A DNA stretch of 5,055 nt, from assembly GCA_900772705.1 (NCBI GenBank), contig CAAGRQ010000085.1:1-5055 (forward strand), written 5' to 3'. The stretch is from Clostridia bacterium (GTDB taxonomy: Bacteria; Bacillota; Clostridia; Oscillospirales; Acutalibacteraceae). The translations under genes were made by a program, and so were the position numbers. The notes under the pieces were generated by a model that worked only from the letters and a program-made list of their open reading frames with translations, did no database searches and had not been told where the DNA came from. Positions 1 through 5,055 of this stretch are shown one piece after another; positions within the stretch are counted from its first letter, which is position 1; each line of letters begins with the position of its first letter.

Positions 1-93
1 AGCCTCAATCTCCTTTATCCTGTCGGCTTCACATTTCCCCGGAAAGGCAAGATATAACTGCATTTCATACATCTCTTTTTCGATACAGTCAAC
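1..93 (-). CDS. Possible minus-strand coding fragment, unidentified, running off the left edge
   Basis: I do not recognise this. On the minus strand the frame is open from base 99 to the left edge, and the first ATG in it is at 72-70. From that ATG it reads MYEMQLYLAFPGKCEADRIK followed by EIEA, a composition typical of a soluble amphipathic helical protein. The plus-strand frame that continues rimO upstream (bases 2-88) is also open, but it gives a Ser/Ile-rich string with no resemblance to the RimO N-terminal domain. The fragment abuts rimO sequence at about base 89, so its own 5' end may have been cut by the same junction. It could equally be non-coding. Only 24 to 31 codons are visible, so confidence is low. 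Confidence 0.25.
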
Positions 94-95
94 TC
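80..95. other. Probable chimeric junction at the 5' side of rimO
   Basis: Recognisable RimO sequence starts abruptly at about base 89, roughly 14 codons before the radical-SAM cysteines. Upstream of it the RimO N-terminal domain is absent, and the best coding signal switches to the opposite strand. I see no inverted-repeat end, integrase site or target duplication here. The exact breakpoint is uncertain by about 10 bases. Confidence 0.55.
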
Positions 96-1000
96 CTCCC
101 TACACCGCTTATCTCAAAATTGCGGAGGGCTGTGACAACCGCTGTACCTACTGCGCAATTCCTATGATTAGAGGTAAATTCAGAAGCCGCCAACCCGATG
201 CGGTTGTTGAAGAAGCAGAACAGCTTGCCAAAGACGGCGTAAAAGAGATTATTGTTATTGCTCAAGATACAACACGCTACGGTGAAGACCTTTTCGGTGA
301 GCCTTACCTTGCAAAACTTTTAAAAAGACTCTGTAAAATTGACGGATTAAAGTGGATAAGAGTGCTTTATTGCTATCCGGACAGACTTACAGATGAACTT
401 ATCGACACCTTTGCAGAGGAAGAAAAACTTGTTAATTACATAGATTTACCGCTCCAGCATTGCGACGGCAACATTTTAAAGAGAATGAACAGACACGGCA
501 ATCGTGAAAGTCTTACCGCATTACTTAACAAGTTAAGAGCAAAAGTACCCGATATGATTCTTCGTTCAACATTTATTACAGGTTTCCCCGGCGAAACCGA
601 CGAACAGTTTGAGGAACTTGCGGAGTTTGCCGCTGAAATTAAATTCCAGCGCCTGGGTTGCTTTGCCTACTCGGCAGAAGAAGGCACACCTGCGGCAAGT
701 TTTCCCGACCAGATTGACGATGAAATCAAACAGCACAGAGCCGATATTATTATGGAACATCAGCAGAGCGTTATGGCAGAATACTGCGAAAGCCTCATCG
801 GCAAAGAAATTGAGGTGCTTGTAGAAGGTTATGACAGAATTGCGGAATGTTTCTACGGCAGAACCTATGCCGACGCACCTGAAATTGACGGATGTGTATT
901 CTTTACCGCAAACGGCACCAAACCACAGCCCGGCAGTTTTGTAAAGGTTAAGATTACAGATTATACGGATTGTGACCCAATCGGCGAATTGGCAGAATAA
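89..1000 (+). CDS. rimO: Ribosomal protein S12 methylthiotransferase RimO, 5'-truncated
   Basis: RimO is a radical-SAM enzyme that adds a methylthio group to the conserved Asp of ribosomal protein S12. RimO-like sequence begins at about base 89 (STPPYTAYLKIAEGC) and includes the radical-SAM cluster motif CDNRCTYC, with cysteine codons at 131, 143 and 152. This is followed by AIPMIRGKFRSR, IAQDTTRYGEDL and ITGFPGETDEQF. A TRAM-like RNA-binding domain spans about 794-985 and ends at TAA 998-1000. About 303 residues are visible against roughly 440 for the family. The missing part is the N-terminal methylthiotransferase domain, which carries the three cysteines of the second iron-sulphur cluster. 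The first ATG, at 164, lies after the CxxxCxxC motif and cannot be the true start. The frame stays open to base 2, but bases 2-88 do not resemble RimO. As it stands the product would be inactive. RimO is preferred over MiaB because of the S12-type motif context and the neighbouring pgsA, a common clostridial pairing. Confidence 0.9.
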   Translation, partial: STPPYTAYLKIAEGCDNRCTYCAIPMIRGKFRSRQPDAVVEEAEQLAKDGVKEIIVIAQDTTRYGEDLFGEPYLAKLLKRLCKIDGLKWIRVLYCYPDRLTDELIDTFAEEEKLVNYIDLPLQHCDGNILKRMNRHGNRESLTALLNKLRAKVPDMILRSTFITGFPGETDEQFEELAEFAAEIKFQRLGCFAYSAEEGTPAASFPDQIDDEIKQHRADIIMEHQQSVMAEYCESLIGKEIEVLVEGYDRIAECFYGRTYADAPEIDGCVFFTANGTKPQPGSFVKVKITDYTDCDPIGELAE

Positions 1001-1005
1001 TTTTA

Positions 1006-1034
1006 TTTACATATAACCGACATCGGCATATAAT
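1006..1034 (+). promoter_or_regulatory. Sigma-A type promoter for pgsA-cysE-cysS
   Basis: A -35 box TTTACA (1006-1011) is followed by a 17-base spacer and a perfect -10 box TATAAT (1029-1034). A second overlapping TATAAT lies at 1034-1039. Transcription would start near 1041, leaving a leader of about 27 bases before the pgsA ATG at 1068. It sits in the 67-base gap after the rimO stop. No hairpin terminator is visible in that gap, so read-through from rimO may also supply transcript. The match is by eye and no expression evidence is available. Confidence 0.65.
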
Positions 1035-1056
1035 ATAATGGTGTCAAAAGGAGATC

Positions 1057-1062
1057 AGAGGG
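1057..1062 (+). promoter_or_regulatory. Ribosome binding site choosing the pgsA start
   Basis: AGAGGG lies 5 bases before ATG 1068, and a stronger AAGGAG (1048-1053) lies 14 bases before it. Both are downstream of the alternative ATG at 1038, which falls inside the overlapping -10 box and has no site of its own. This supports 1068 as the start. Confidence 0.55.
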
Positions 1063-1067
1063 CAATT

Positions 1068-1658
1068 ATGAATTTACCGAACAAACTTACTTTAAGCAGA
1101 ATAATACTTGTGCCGTTCTTCGTGGCATCCTTGTTAATAAATTTTCCTTTTCACACAGCAGTTGCCCTTGTAATTTTTGTTGTGGCAACTTTTACAGATA
1201 TGTTTGACGGTAAAATTGCAAGAAGCAGAGGACTTGTAACCGATTTCGGCAAGTTTGCAGACCCGCTTGCAGACAAAATTCTTGTATTAAGCGCATTGCT
1301 TTGCTTTGTGCAAACAGGTTGGTGCGACTGCATCGCAGTTATTATCGTACTTTTCAGAGAATTTTCAGTAACCTCTATCCGCCTTGTTGCCGCTTCAAAA
1401 GGCAAAGTCGTTGCCGCAAATATTTTCGGCAAAATCAAAACCGTAACCCAGCTTGTAGCTATTATTGCCGTACTGTTAATGCAGTTTTTAATTGAATTAT
1501 TTACCGTAACATCTGCATTTTCCGTTGATACAATTTTGTATCTCCAAGGCATATTTACAGTAGTTTCACTTTGCCTTATTTGGATTTCAACAATTATGGC
1601 TCTTGTTTCGGGCGTAATTTATATTGTTCAGAACAAGCAGTTTATAGCAGATATGTAA
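1068..1658 (+). CDS. pgsA: CDP-diacylglycerol--glycerol-3-phosphate 3-phosphatidyltransferase
   Basis: PgsA joins glycerol-3-phosphate to CDP-diacylglycerol, releasing CMP and giving phosphatidylglycerophosphate, the committed step to phosphatidylglycerol and cardiolipin. It acts in the cytoplasmic membrane. The 196-residue product begins MNLPNKLTLSRIILVPFF, the usual PgsA opening. It carries an exact CDP-alcohol phosphotransferase motif DG(x)2AR(x)8G(x)3D(x)3D: D47, G48, A51, R52, G61, D65 and D69, with an extra Asp at 44. Several hydrophobic membrane segments follow, the last near the C-terminus (IWISTIMALVSGVIYIV). The length fits the family (about 190). An in-frame ATG at 1038 would add 10 residues, but it overlaps the promoter and breaks the conserved N-terminus, so I reject it. 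The gene follows rimO by 67 bases with its own promoter, and cysE starts 29 bases after its stop. It appears intact. Confidence 0.93.
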   Translation: MNLPNKLTLSRIILVPFFVASLLINFPFHTAVALVIFVVATFTDMFDGKIARSRGLVTDFGKFADPLADKILVLSALLCFVQTGWCDCIAVIIVLFREFSVTSIRLVAASKGKVVAANIFGKIKTVTQLVAIIAVLLMQFLIELFTVTSAFSVDTILYLQGIFTVVSLCLIWISTIMALVSGVIYIVQNKQFIADM

Positions 1659-1675
1659 AAAATCAACACCACATC

Positions 1676-1684
1676 GGATGTGAT
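1676..1684 (+). promoter_or_regulatory. Ribosome binding site deciding the TTG start of cysE
   Basis: GGATGTGAT differs by one base from GGAGGTGAT, the ideal complement of the 16S rRNA 3' end. Its core ends 7 bases before TTG 1688. No in-frame ATG or GTG lies nearby, so this site fixes the cysE start. Confidence 0.6.
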
Positions 1685-1687
1685 ACT

Positions 1688-2338
1688 TTGTTTAAAACAC
1701 TAAAGGCCGACCTTGATGCCGTTATGGAGCGTGACCCTGCCGCAAGAAACCGAGCCGAAGTATTCTTTTTATACTCGGGTTTTAAGGCTGTGCGCTCTCA
1801 CCGTAAGGCTAATTGGTTTTTAAGGCACAATATGAAGTTTATTGCCCGCTGGATTTCACAGCGCAGCAGGCATAAAACAGGAATAGAAATACACCCGGGA
1901 GCTACCATAGGCAAGGGATTATTTATTGACCATGGTATGGGCGTAGTTATCGGTGAAACAACTATCATCGGCGACAACTGCACAATTTATCAGAATGTAA
2001 CCCTCGGCGGTACAGGTAAAGATACGGGAAAACGACACCCTACACTCGGCAACAATGTGCTTGTAGGTTCGGGTGCAAAGGTGCTCGGCCCGTTTAAAGT
2101 CGGAGATAACGCACGAATTGCCGCAGGTGCGGTAGTATTGAGCGAAATTCCGCCGAATGCCACAGCGGTAGGTGTACCCGCCCGTGTGGTGAAAATCAAC
2201 GGAATACGCAGCGAAACTCTCGACCAGATTCATGTTTCAGACCCTGTCGCACTTGCACTTTGCAGTCTGGAACAAAAAATTACAGATCTACAAAAAGAAA
2301 TTGACGCTCTAAAGGCAGAAAAGGAAAGCAAAAAGTAA
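1688..2338 (+). CDS. cysE: Serine O-acetyltransferase
   Basis: CysE transfers acetyl from acetyl-CoA to L-serine, giving O-acetylserine, the precursor that cysteine synthase converts to cysteine in the cytoplasm. From a TTG start the 216-residue product reads (M)FKTLKADLDAVMERDPAARN, the typical opening of the short clostridial form. An alpha-helical N-terminal part (to about residue 60) is followed by hexapeptide repeats of a left-handed beta-helix (about 65-185). H82 in IDHGMGVVIGET aligns with the catalytic His158 of E. coli CysE. E67 in EIHP takes the place of the partner acidic residue, and the acetyl-CoA loop VTLGGTGK and the GVPARVV end are present. The tail (LEQKITDLQKEIDALKAEKE) is charged and probably a coiled coil. 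Starting at the first ATG in frame (1571) would overlap pgsA by 88 bases and add 39 residues unlike any CysE, so I reject it. It lies between pgsA and cysS; pairing with cysS is conserved in Firmicutes. No T-box leader fits in the 29-base gap. Confidence 0.92.
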   Translation: MFKTLKADLDAVMERDPAARNRAEVFFLYSGFKAVRSHRKANWFLRHNMKFIARWISQRSRHKTGIEIHPGATIGKGLFIDHGMGVVIGETTIIGDNCTIYQNVTLGGTGKDTGKRHPTLGNNVLVGSGAKVLGPFKVGDNARIAAGAVVLSEIPPNATAVGVPARVVKINGIRSETLDQIHVSDPVALALCSLEQKITDLQKEIDALKAEKESKK

Positions 2339-2350
2339 AGGAGCAGGAAA

Positions 2351-3508
2351 ATGATTTTATACAATTCATTGGGACAGACAAAACAGGAATTTATACCTCA
2401 TACAGCAGGCAAGGTTAATATGTACACCTGCGGCCCTACTGTTTACCACTTTGCCCACATCGGCAACCTTAGAACTTATATTATGGAAGATGTGCTTGAA
2501 AAGTACCTTCGTTTTGCGGGATATGATGTTAAGCGTGTTATGAATATCACAGATGTAGGTCATCTTTCAAGCGATGCGGATACAGGCGAGGACAAAATGC
2601 TCAAGGGCGCAAAGCGTGAGCACAAAACTGTTATGGAAATTGCAAAGTTTTACACTGACGCATTTTTTGAGGACTGCAAAAAGCTCAACATCAAAAGACC
2701 TGATGTTGTAGAGCCTGCAACAAACTGCATTGACGAGTTTATTCATATGGTTTCTGTTCTGCTTGAAAAAGGCTATGCCTATATTGCAGGCGGCAATGTA
2801 TATTTTGATACTTCAAAACTTGATAATTACTATGTTTTCGGAAATATGAACGAAGATGACCTTGCTGTCGGCGTTCGTGACAGCGTTGAAGAAGACAACA
2901 ATAAGCGTAATAAAGCGGACTTTGTTCTCTGGTTTACCAAGTCAAAATTTGACTCACAGGAGCTTAAGTGGGAAAGCCCATGGGGCGTCGGTTATCCGGG
3001 CTGGCATATTGAATGTTCAGCTATCAGCTGTAAGCACAACGGCGAGTATCTCGACATTCACTGCGGCGGTATTGACAACGCATTTCCTCATCATACCAAT
3101 GAAATTGCACAGAGCGAGGCTTACCTCGGTCATAAGTGGTGCAAGTATTGGTTCCATGTACTCCACCTCAATGATGCAAGAGGTAAAATGAGTAAATCAA
3201 AGGGTGATTTTCTTACCGTATCTTTACTTGAAAGCAAAGGTTATAACCCTCTTGTTTACCGTTTATTCTGCCTACAGAGCCATTATCGCAAGCCGCTTAC
3301 TTTCTCTTATGACAGTCTTGACAATGCGGCTATCGCTTATGACAAACTCATTAAGAAGATTTCTACACTTTCTCCTGACGGAGAGCCTGATATGGATGCT
3401 GCCAAGCCTTATCTTAATGAATTTAATGACGCTCTCGGCAACGACCTTAACACTTCACTCGGTCTTACAGCCATCTACAGCGTATTAAAAGGCAACATCA
3501 GCGACGGC
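2351..3508 (+). pseudogene. cysS: cysS portion, 3'-truncated cysteinyl-tRNA synthetase
   Basis: This is the CysS part of the fused frame: the class Ia Rossmann catalytic domain, the zinc site, KMSKS and the start of the helical C-terminal region (NDLNTSLGLTAIYSVLKGN). About 80 residues that recognise the tRNA-Cys anticodon are missing. Since CysS is essential in nearly all bacteria, the source genome should hold a full copy. In that genome the gene probably continues normally after about base 3508. Confidence 0.75.
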
Positions 3509-4642
3509 TTACAGGAGTATCTGGAAAACATAAAGGTGCTGCGTTCCTCAGAAAAAATGGAAGGCTACCAAAACCGTCTGTCAACTACGATCAAACGCAT
3601 TTTGAGGGGACTTGTTCTGTACGAATTTCTGTCCGGCTTTGCGATTGGCCTGTCCCATAACATTATGCGGATCGGTTTAGGGCTTGTCATCGTCACCGGC
3701 TCCACACTCCTGATTTCAGGAGAAATCAGTTTGTTTACATTCCTCTTGTTTCTCCTTGTTGCGGTCAGGATTTACGAGCCTCTGACCAAGGCGTGTGAAT
3801 CGCTGGGCGTAATGATTTCGTCTTTGGTCAGCGCAGGGCGGATTCGGGACCTGATGGATTATCCGGAGCAGCAGGGAGACGCGGATCTGCAGCCAGAATC
3901 TTTTGATATTTCCTTTGATCATGTGTCGTTTGCTTACAACAAAGAGGATGTGTTGCATGATGTCTCTTTTACAGCGAAGCAGGGACAAATCACAGCGTTG
4001 GTGGGTCCGTCAGGCTGCGGCAAAAGCACGCTTTGCCGGCTTGCTGCCCGTTTCTGGGATGTAAACAAAGGGAGCGTGTCTCTGGGAGGCATCAATATTA
4101 ACGAGATTGCGCCAGACACATTGTTGAAAAATTACTCTTTCGTTTTTCAGGACGTGGTGCTGTTCAATGATACGATCTATAACAACATCAAGATTGGGAA
4201 AGAAAATGCAACCCATGAGGAAGTCATGACCGCGGCAAGGCTGGCCTGCTGCGACGAGTTTATAGATCGGCTCCCACAGGGTTATGACACCGTAATTGGA
4301 GAAAACGGAATGACCCTCTCCGGCGGTGAAAGGCAACGGCTTTCGATTGCCCGCGCATTCCTGAAGGATGCGCCTGTGATCCTGCTGGATGAAAGCACAG
4401 CTTCCATTGACCCTGAAAACGAAACAAAAATTCAGAAGTCCATCGGCAGGCTTATTGAGAACAAAACAGTGTTGATCATTGCCCATAAACTGCGATCCAT
4501 CGTAGCGTGCGACAAGATAGTAGTTTTAAGCGAGGGGAAACTGATGGAATCCGGCACACACGAAGAACTGATGCAGAAGGACGGTTTGTACCATCGCCTC
4601 TATTCGCTGCAAAACGAGAGTCTGGCATGGACGGTCAAATGA
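2351..4642 (+). CDS. cysS: Fused reading frame: cysteinyl-tRNA synthetase N-terminal part joined to ABC transporter C-terminal part
   Basis: The frame encodes 763 residues, far more than the roughly 465 of CysS. A strong AAAGGAG site (2337-2343) sits 7 bases before the ATG, and cysE stops 12 bases upstream. Residues 1 to about 386 are CysS, which attaches cysteine to tRNA-Cys using ATP. The HIGN motif is at 36-39 and KMSKS at 279-283. Predicted zinc ligands C27, C222, H247 and E251 keep the spacing of the E. coli ligands C209, H234 and E238. WHIECSA and HCGGIDNAFPHH are also present. CysS similarity stops near residue 386, within the helical C-terminal region, so the anticodon-binding end is lost. 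Residues from about 387 on are an ABC half-transporter. The frame is uninterrupted, but the two parts share no known function and differ in codon use. I regard this as a chimera of two broken genes rather than a true fusion enzyme. Confidence 0.85.
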   Translation: MILYNSLGQTKQEFIPHTAGKVNMYTCGPTVYHFAHIGNLRTYIMEDVLEKYLRFAGYDVKRVMNITDVGHLSSDADTGEDKMLKGAKREHKTVMEIAKFYTDAFFEDCKKLNIKRPDVVEPATNCIDEFIHMVSVLLEKGYAYIAGGNVYFDTSKLDNYYVFGNMNEDDLAVGVRDSVEEDNNKRNKADFVLWFTKSKFDSQELKWESPWGVGYPGWHIECSAISCKHNGEYLDIHCGGIDNAFPHHTNEIAQSEAYLGHKWCKYWFHVLHLNDARGKMSKSKGDFLTVSLLESKGYNPLVYRLFCLQSHYRKPLTFSYDSLDNAAIAYDKLIKKISTLSPDGEPDMDAAKPYLNEFNDALGNDLNTSLGLTAIYSVLKGNISDGLQEYLENIKVLRSSEKMEGYQNRLSTTIKRILRGLVLYEFLSGFAIGLSHNIMRIGLGLVIVTGSTLLISGEISLFTFLLFLLVAVRIYEPLTKACESLGVMISSLVSAGRIRDLMDYPEQQGDADLQPESFDISFDHVSFAYNKEDVLHDVSFTAKQGQITALVGPSGCGKSTLCRLAARFWDVNKGSVSLGGININEIAPDTLLKNYSFVFQDVVLFNDTIYNNIKIGKENATHEEVMTAARLACCDEFIDRLPQGYDTVIGENGMTLSGGERQRLSIARAFLKDAPVILLDESTASIDPENETKIQKSIGRLIENKTVLIIAHKLRSIVACDKIVVLSEGKLMESGTHEELMQKDGLYHRLYSLQNESLAWTVK
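3497..3514. other. Probable chimeric junction between cysS and ABC transporter
   Basis: The protein switches from CysS (VLKGNISDG) to an ABC transporter membrane domain (LQEYLENIKVLR) within about six codons. Codon use changes from CTT/CTC and AGA/CGT to CTG and CGG just after this point. Family members of both types often have an Asp near here (NISD in CysS, D-x-LQEYLE in the transporter), so a few bases of shared sequence could have guided the join. No mobile-element end is visible. Confidence 0.65.
3509..4642 (+). pseudogene. ABC half-transporter (permease-ATPase), 5'-truncated
   Basis: About 377 residues of a half-transporter that normally has close to 580. The retained membrane part covers the helix with LQEYLENIKVLR and the last two membrane spans (about 425-474 in the fused numbering). 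The ATPase domain is complete: Walker A GPSGCGKST 552-560, Q-loop Q600, signature LSGGE 656-660, Walker B ILLDE with D680 and catalytic E681, and switch H712. It resembles exporter-fold half-transporters of the YbtP/IrtA type, which work as pairs; the partner gene would be expected upstream but is not in this window. The first four membrane spans are missing. MptD follows, starting 36 bases after the stop, which suggests one operon. The substrate is unknown. A siderophore or metal complex is one guess, based on relatives only. Confidence 0.8.
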
Positions 4643-4677
4643 ACGAAATCGTTATTGATAGAAAGGGGATCTCTTAA
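4639..4677 (+). CDS. Possible 12-codon leader ORF between the ABC gene and mptD
   Basis: The ATG at 4639 overlaps the ABC stop (ATGA). The frame gives MNEIVIDRKGIS and stops at TAA 4675-4677, one base before the mptD ATG. This geometry would allow translational coupling between the two genes. There is no good ribosome binding site for it, and so short a frame arises easily by chance. Confidence 0.2.
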   Translation: MNEIVIDRKGIS

Positions 4678-4678
4678 C

Positions 4679-5055
4679 ATGAAAAAAGGAACGAACAAGA
4701 ACCGGTTGAACGGAAAAGACCTGATGAATGTGGGTATTTTTACTGCAATCAATGCCATAGTCGGTGTGCTGATCGCTGTAGCGATTGGTTTGACGCCCAT
4801 TGGCTTTATGCTGATTCCATTTGTTGCCGCAATCATACTTGGTATTCCAATGATGCTTTACTTTACCAAAATCAAAAAGTTTGGAATGATCTTGATTCTT
4901 GAGATTGTAAATGGTGTTGTCCTTTTACTGACGGGCATGGGACCCGATGCGCTGATTTGCGGAATTGTTATCAGCCTGATCGTGGAACTTATTATGAGGT
5001 CTGGAAACTACCAGAGCGCCGGGCGCGCTGTTCTGGGATACGCTATTCTGACGAT
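4679..5055 (+). CDS. MptD-family putative ECF transporter S component, 3' end outside window
   Basis: S components are small membrane proteins that bind the substrate of an energy-coupling-factor importer; they pair with an EcfT protein and two ATPases. The first 125 residues are visible, out of about 190-200. They begin MKKGTNKNRLNGKDLMNVGI, where the KDLMNVGIF block is typical of the MptD/Trep_Strep family. Membrane segments follow at about 19-38, 43-60, 68-85 and 89-105, and the loop TKIKKFGM and the GKY/GNYQS-like region (SGNYQSAGRAVLGYA) match the family pattern. AAAGGGG (4662-4668) lies 10 bases before the ATG. The gene follows the ABC half-transporter in the same direction. In gut Firmicutes such genes are often followed by EcfT and ATPase genes, which would lie beyond the right edge. 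The substrate cannot be told. The family call rests on remembered sequence resemblance. Confidence 0.75.
   Translation, partial: MKKGTNKNRLNGKDLMNVGIFTAINAIVGVLIAVAIGLTPIGFMLIPFVAAIILGIPMMLYFTKIKKFGMILILEIVNGVVLLLTGMGPDALICGIVISLIVELIMRSGNYQSAGRAVLGYAILT

Noticed and set aside
1151..1552. 133-codon minus-strand frame opposite pgsA
   Set aside because: It is antisense to an intact pgsA with an exact active-site motif, and its Thr/Ala/Ile-rich translation looks like a frame shadow.
1571..1687. N-terminal extension of cysE to the ATG at 1571
   Set aside because: It lies within pgsA in another frame, its residues do not resemble CysE, and the TTG at 1688 has a far better ribosome site.
1659..1687. 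T-box or other cysteine-sensing leader before cysE
   Set aside because: The pgsA-cysE gap has only 29 bases, much too short for a T-box, and no stem-loop is apparent.
3490..3520. Transposon or integrase-mediated insertion at the cysS break
   Set aside because: No transposase, terminal inverted repeat, att core or direct repeat shared with the left junction could be seen.
4010..4486. 158-codon open frame on the minus strand inside the ABC ATPase region
   Set aside because: The plus strand here carries a complete, motif-perfect ATPase domain. The minus frame is a shadow with Cys/Phe/His-rich content and no ribosome site.
2351..4642. A new tRNA-synthetase-coupled transporter system
   Set aside because: Both partners are cut within domains, the composition changes at the join, and a second break exists at rimO. 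A chimeric join is the simpler explanation.

Overview
The window looks like DNA from a low-to-mid GC Firmicute, most likely a gut clostridium of the Oscillospiraceae/Ruminococcaceae type. I infer this from the gene order rimO-pgsA-cysE-cysS, the clostridial flavour of the proteins, AGGAG-like ribosome binding sites and AT-leaning codons. No database search was possible, so the taxon is an inference. All complete and partial genes that I recognise run on the plus strand.

The layout has three blocks. (1) Bases 1 to about 88 do not look like the 5' part of rimO. They read better as a minus-strand coding fragment that I cannot identify. (2) From about 89 to about 3508 lies a coherent housekeeping block: rimO without its N-terminal third, complete pgsA, complete cysE, and cysS without its C-terminal domain. 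A good sigma-A type promoter in the rimO-pgsA gap probably drives pgsA-cysE-cysS. (3) From about 3509 to the end lies the 3' part of an ABC half-transporter gene (last two membrane helices plus a full ATPase domain), followed by the start of an MptD-family ECF transporter S component. This block is richer in GC and uses more CTG and CGG codons.

The most striking feature is the long reading frame 2351-4642. It joins the catalytic part of cysteinyl-tRNA synthetase in frame to the middle of an ABC transporter. No relationship between the two halves makes functional sense. The housekeeping block is broken mid-gene at both ends, with no recognisable transposon end, att site or target duplication. 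The simplest reading is that the contig is chimeric (assembly, amplification or cloning artefact). A real rearrangement cannot be excluded from the sequence alone. I found no convincing new biological system.

Taken separately, the middle block supports protein synthesis and membrane building: RimO modifies ribosomal protein S12, PgsA makes the phosphatidylglycerol precursor, CysE makes O-acetylserine for cysteine, and CysS loads cysteine on tRNA. The right-hand block is a membrane-transport operon whose substrate cannot be told from what is visible. There are no RNA genes, CRISPR arrays or insertion sequences, and no gene-free stretch longer than 300 bases.
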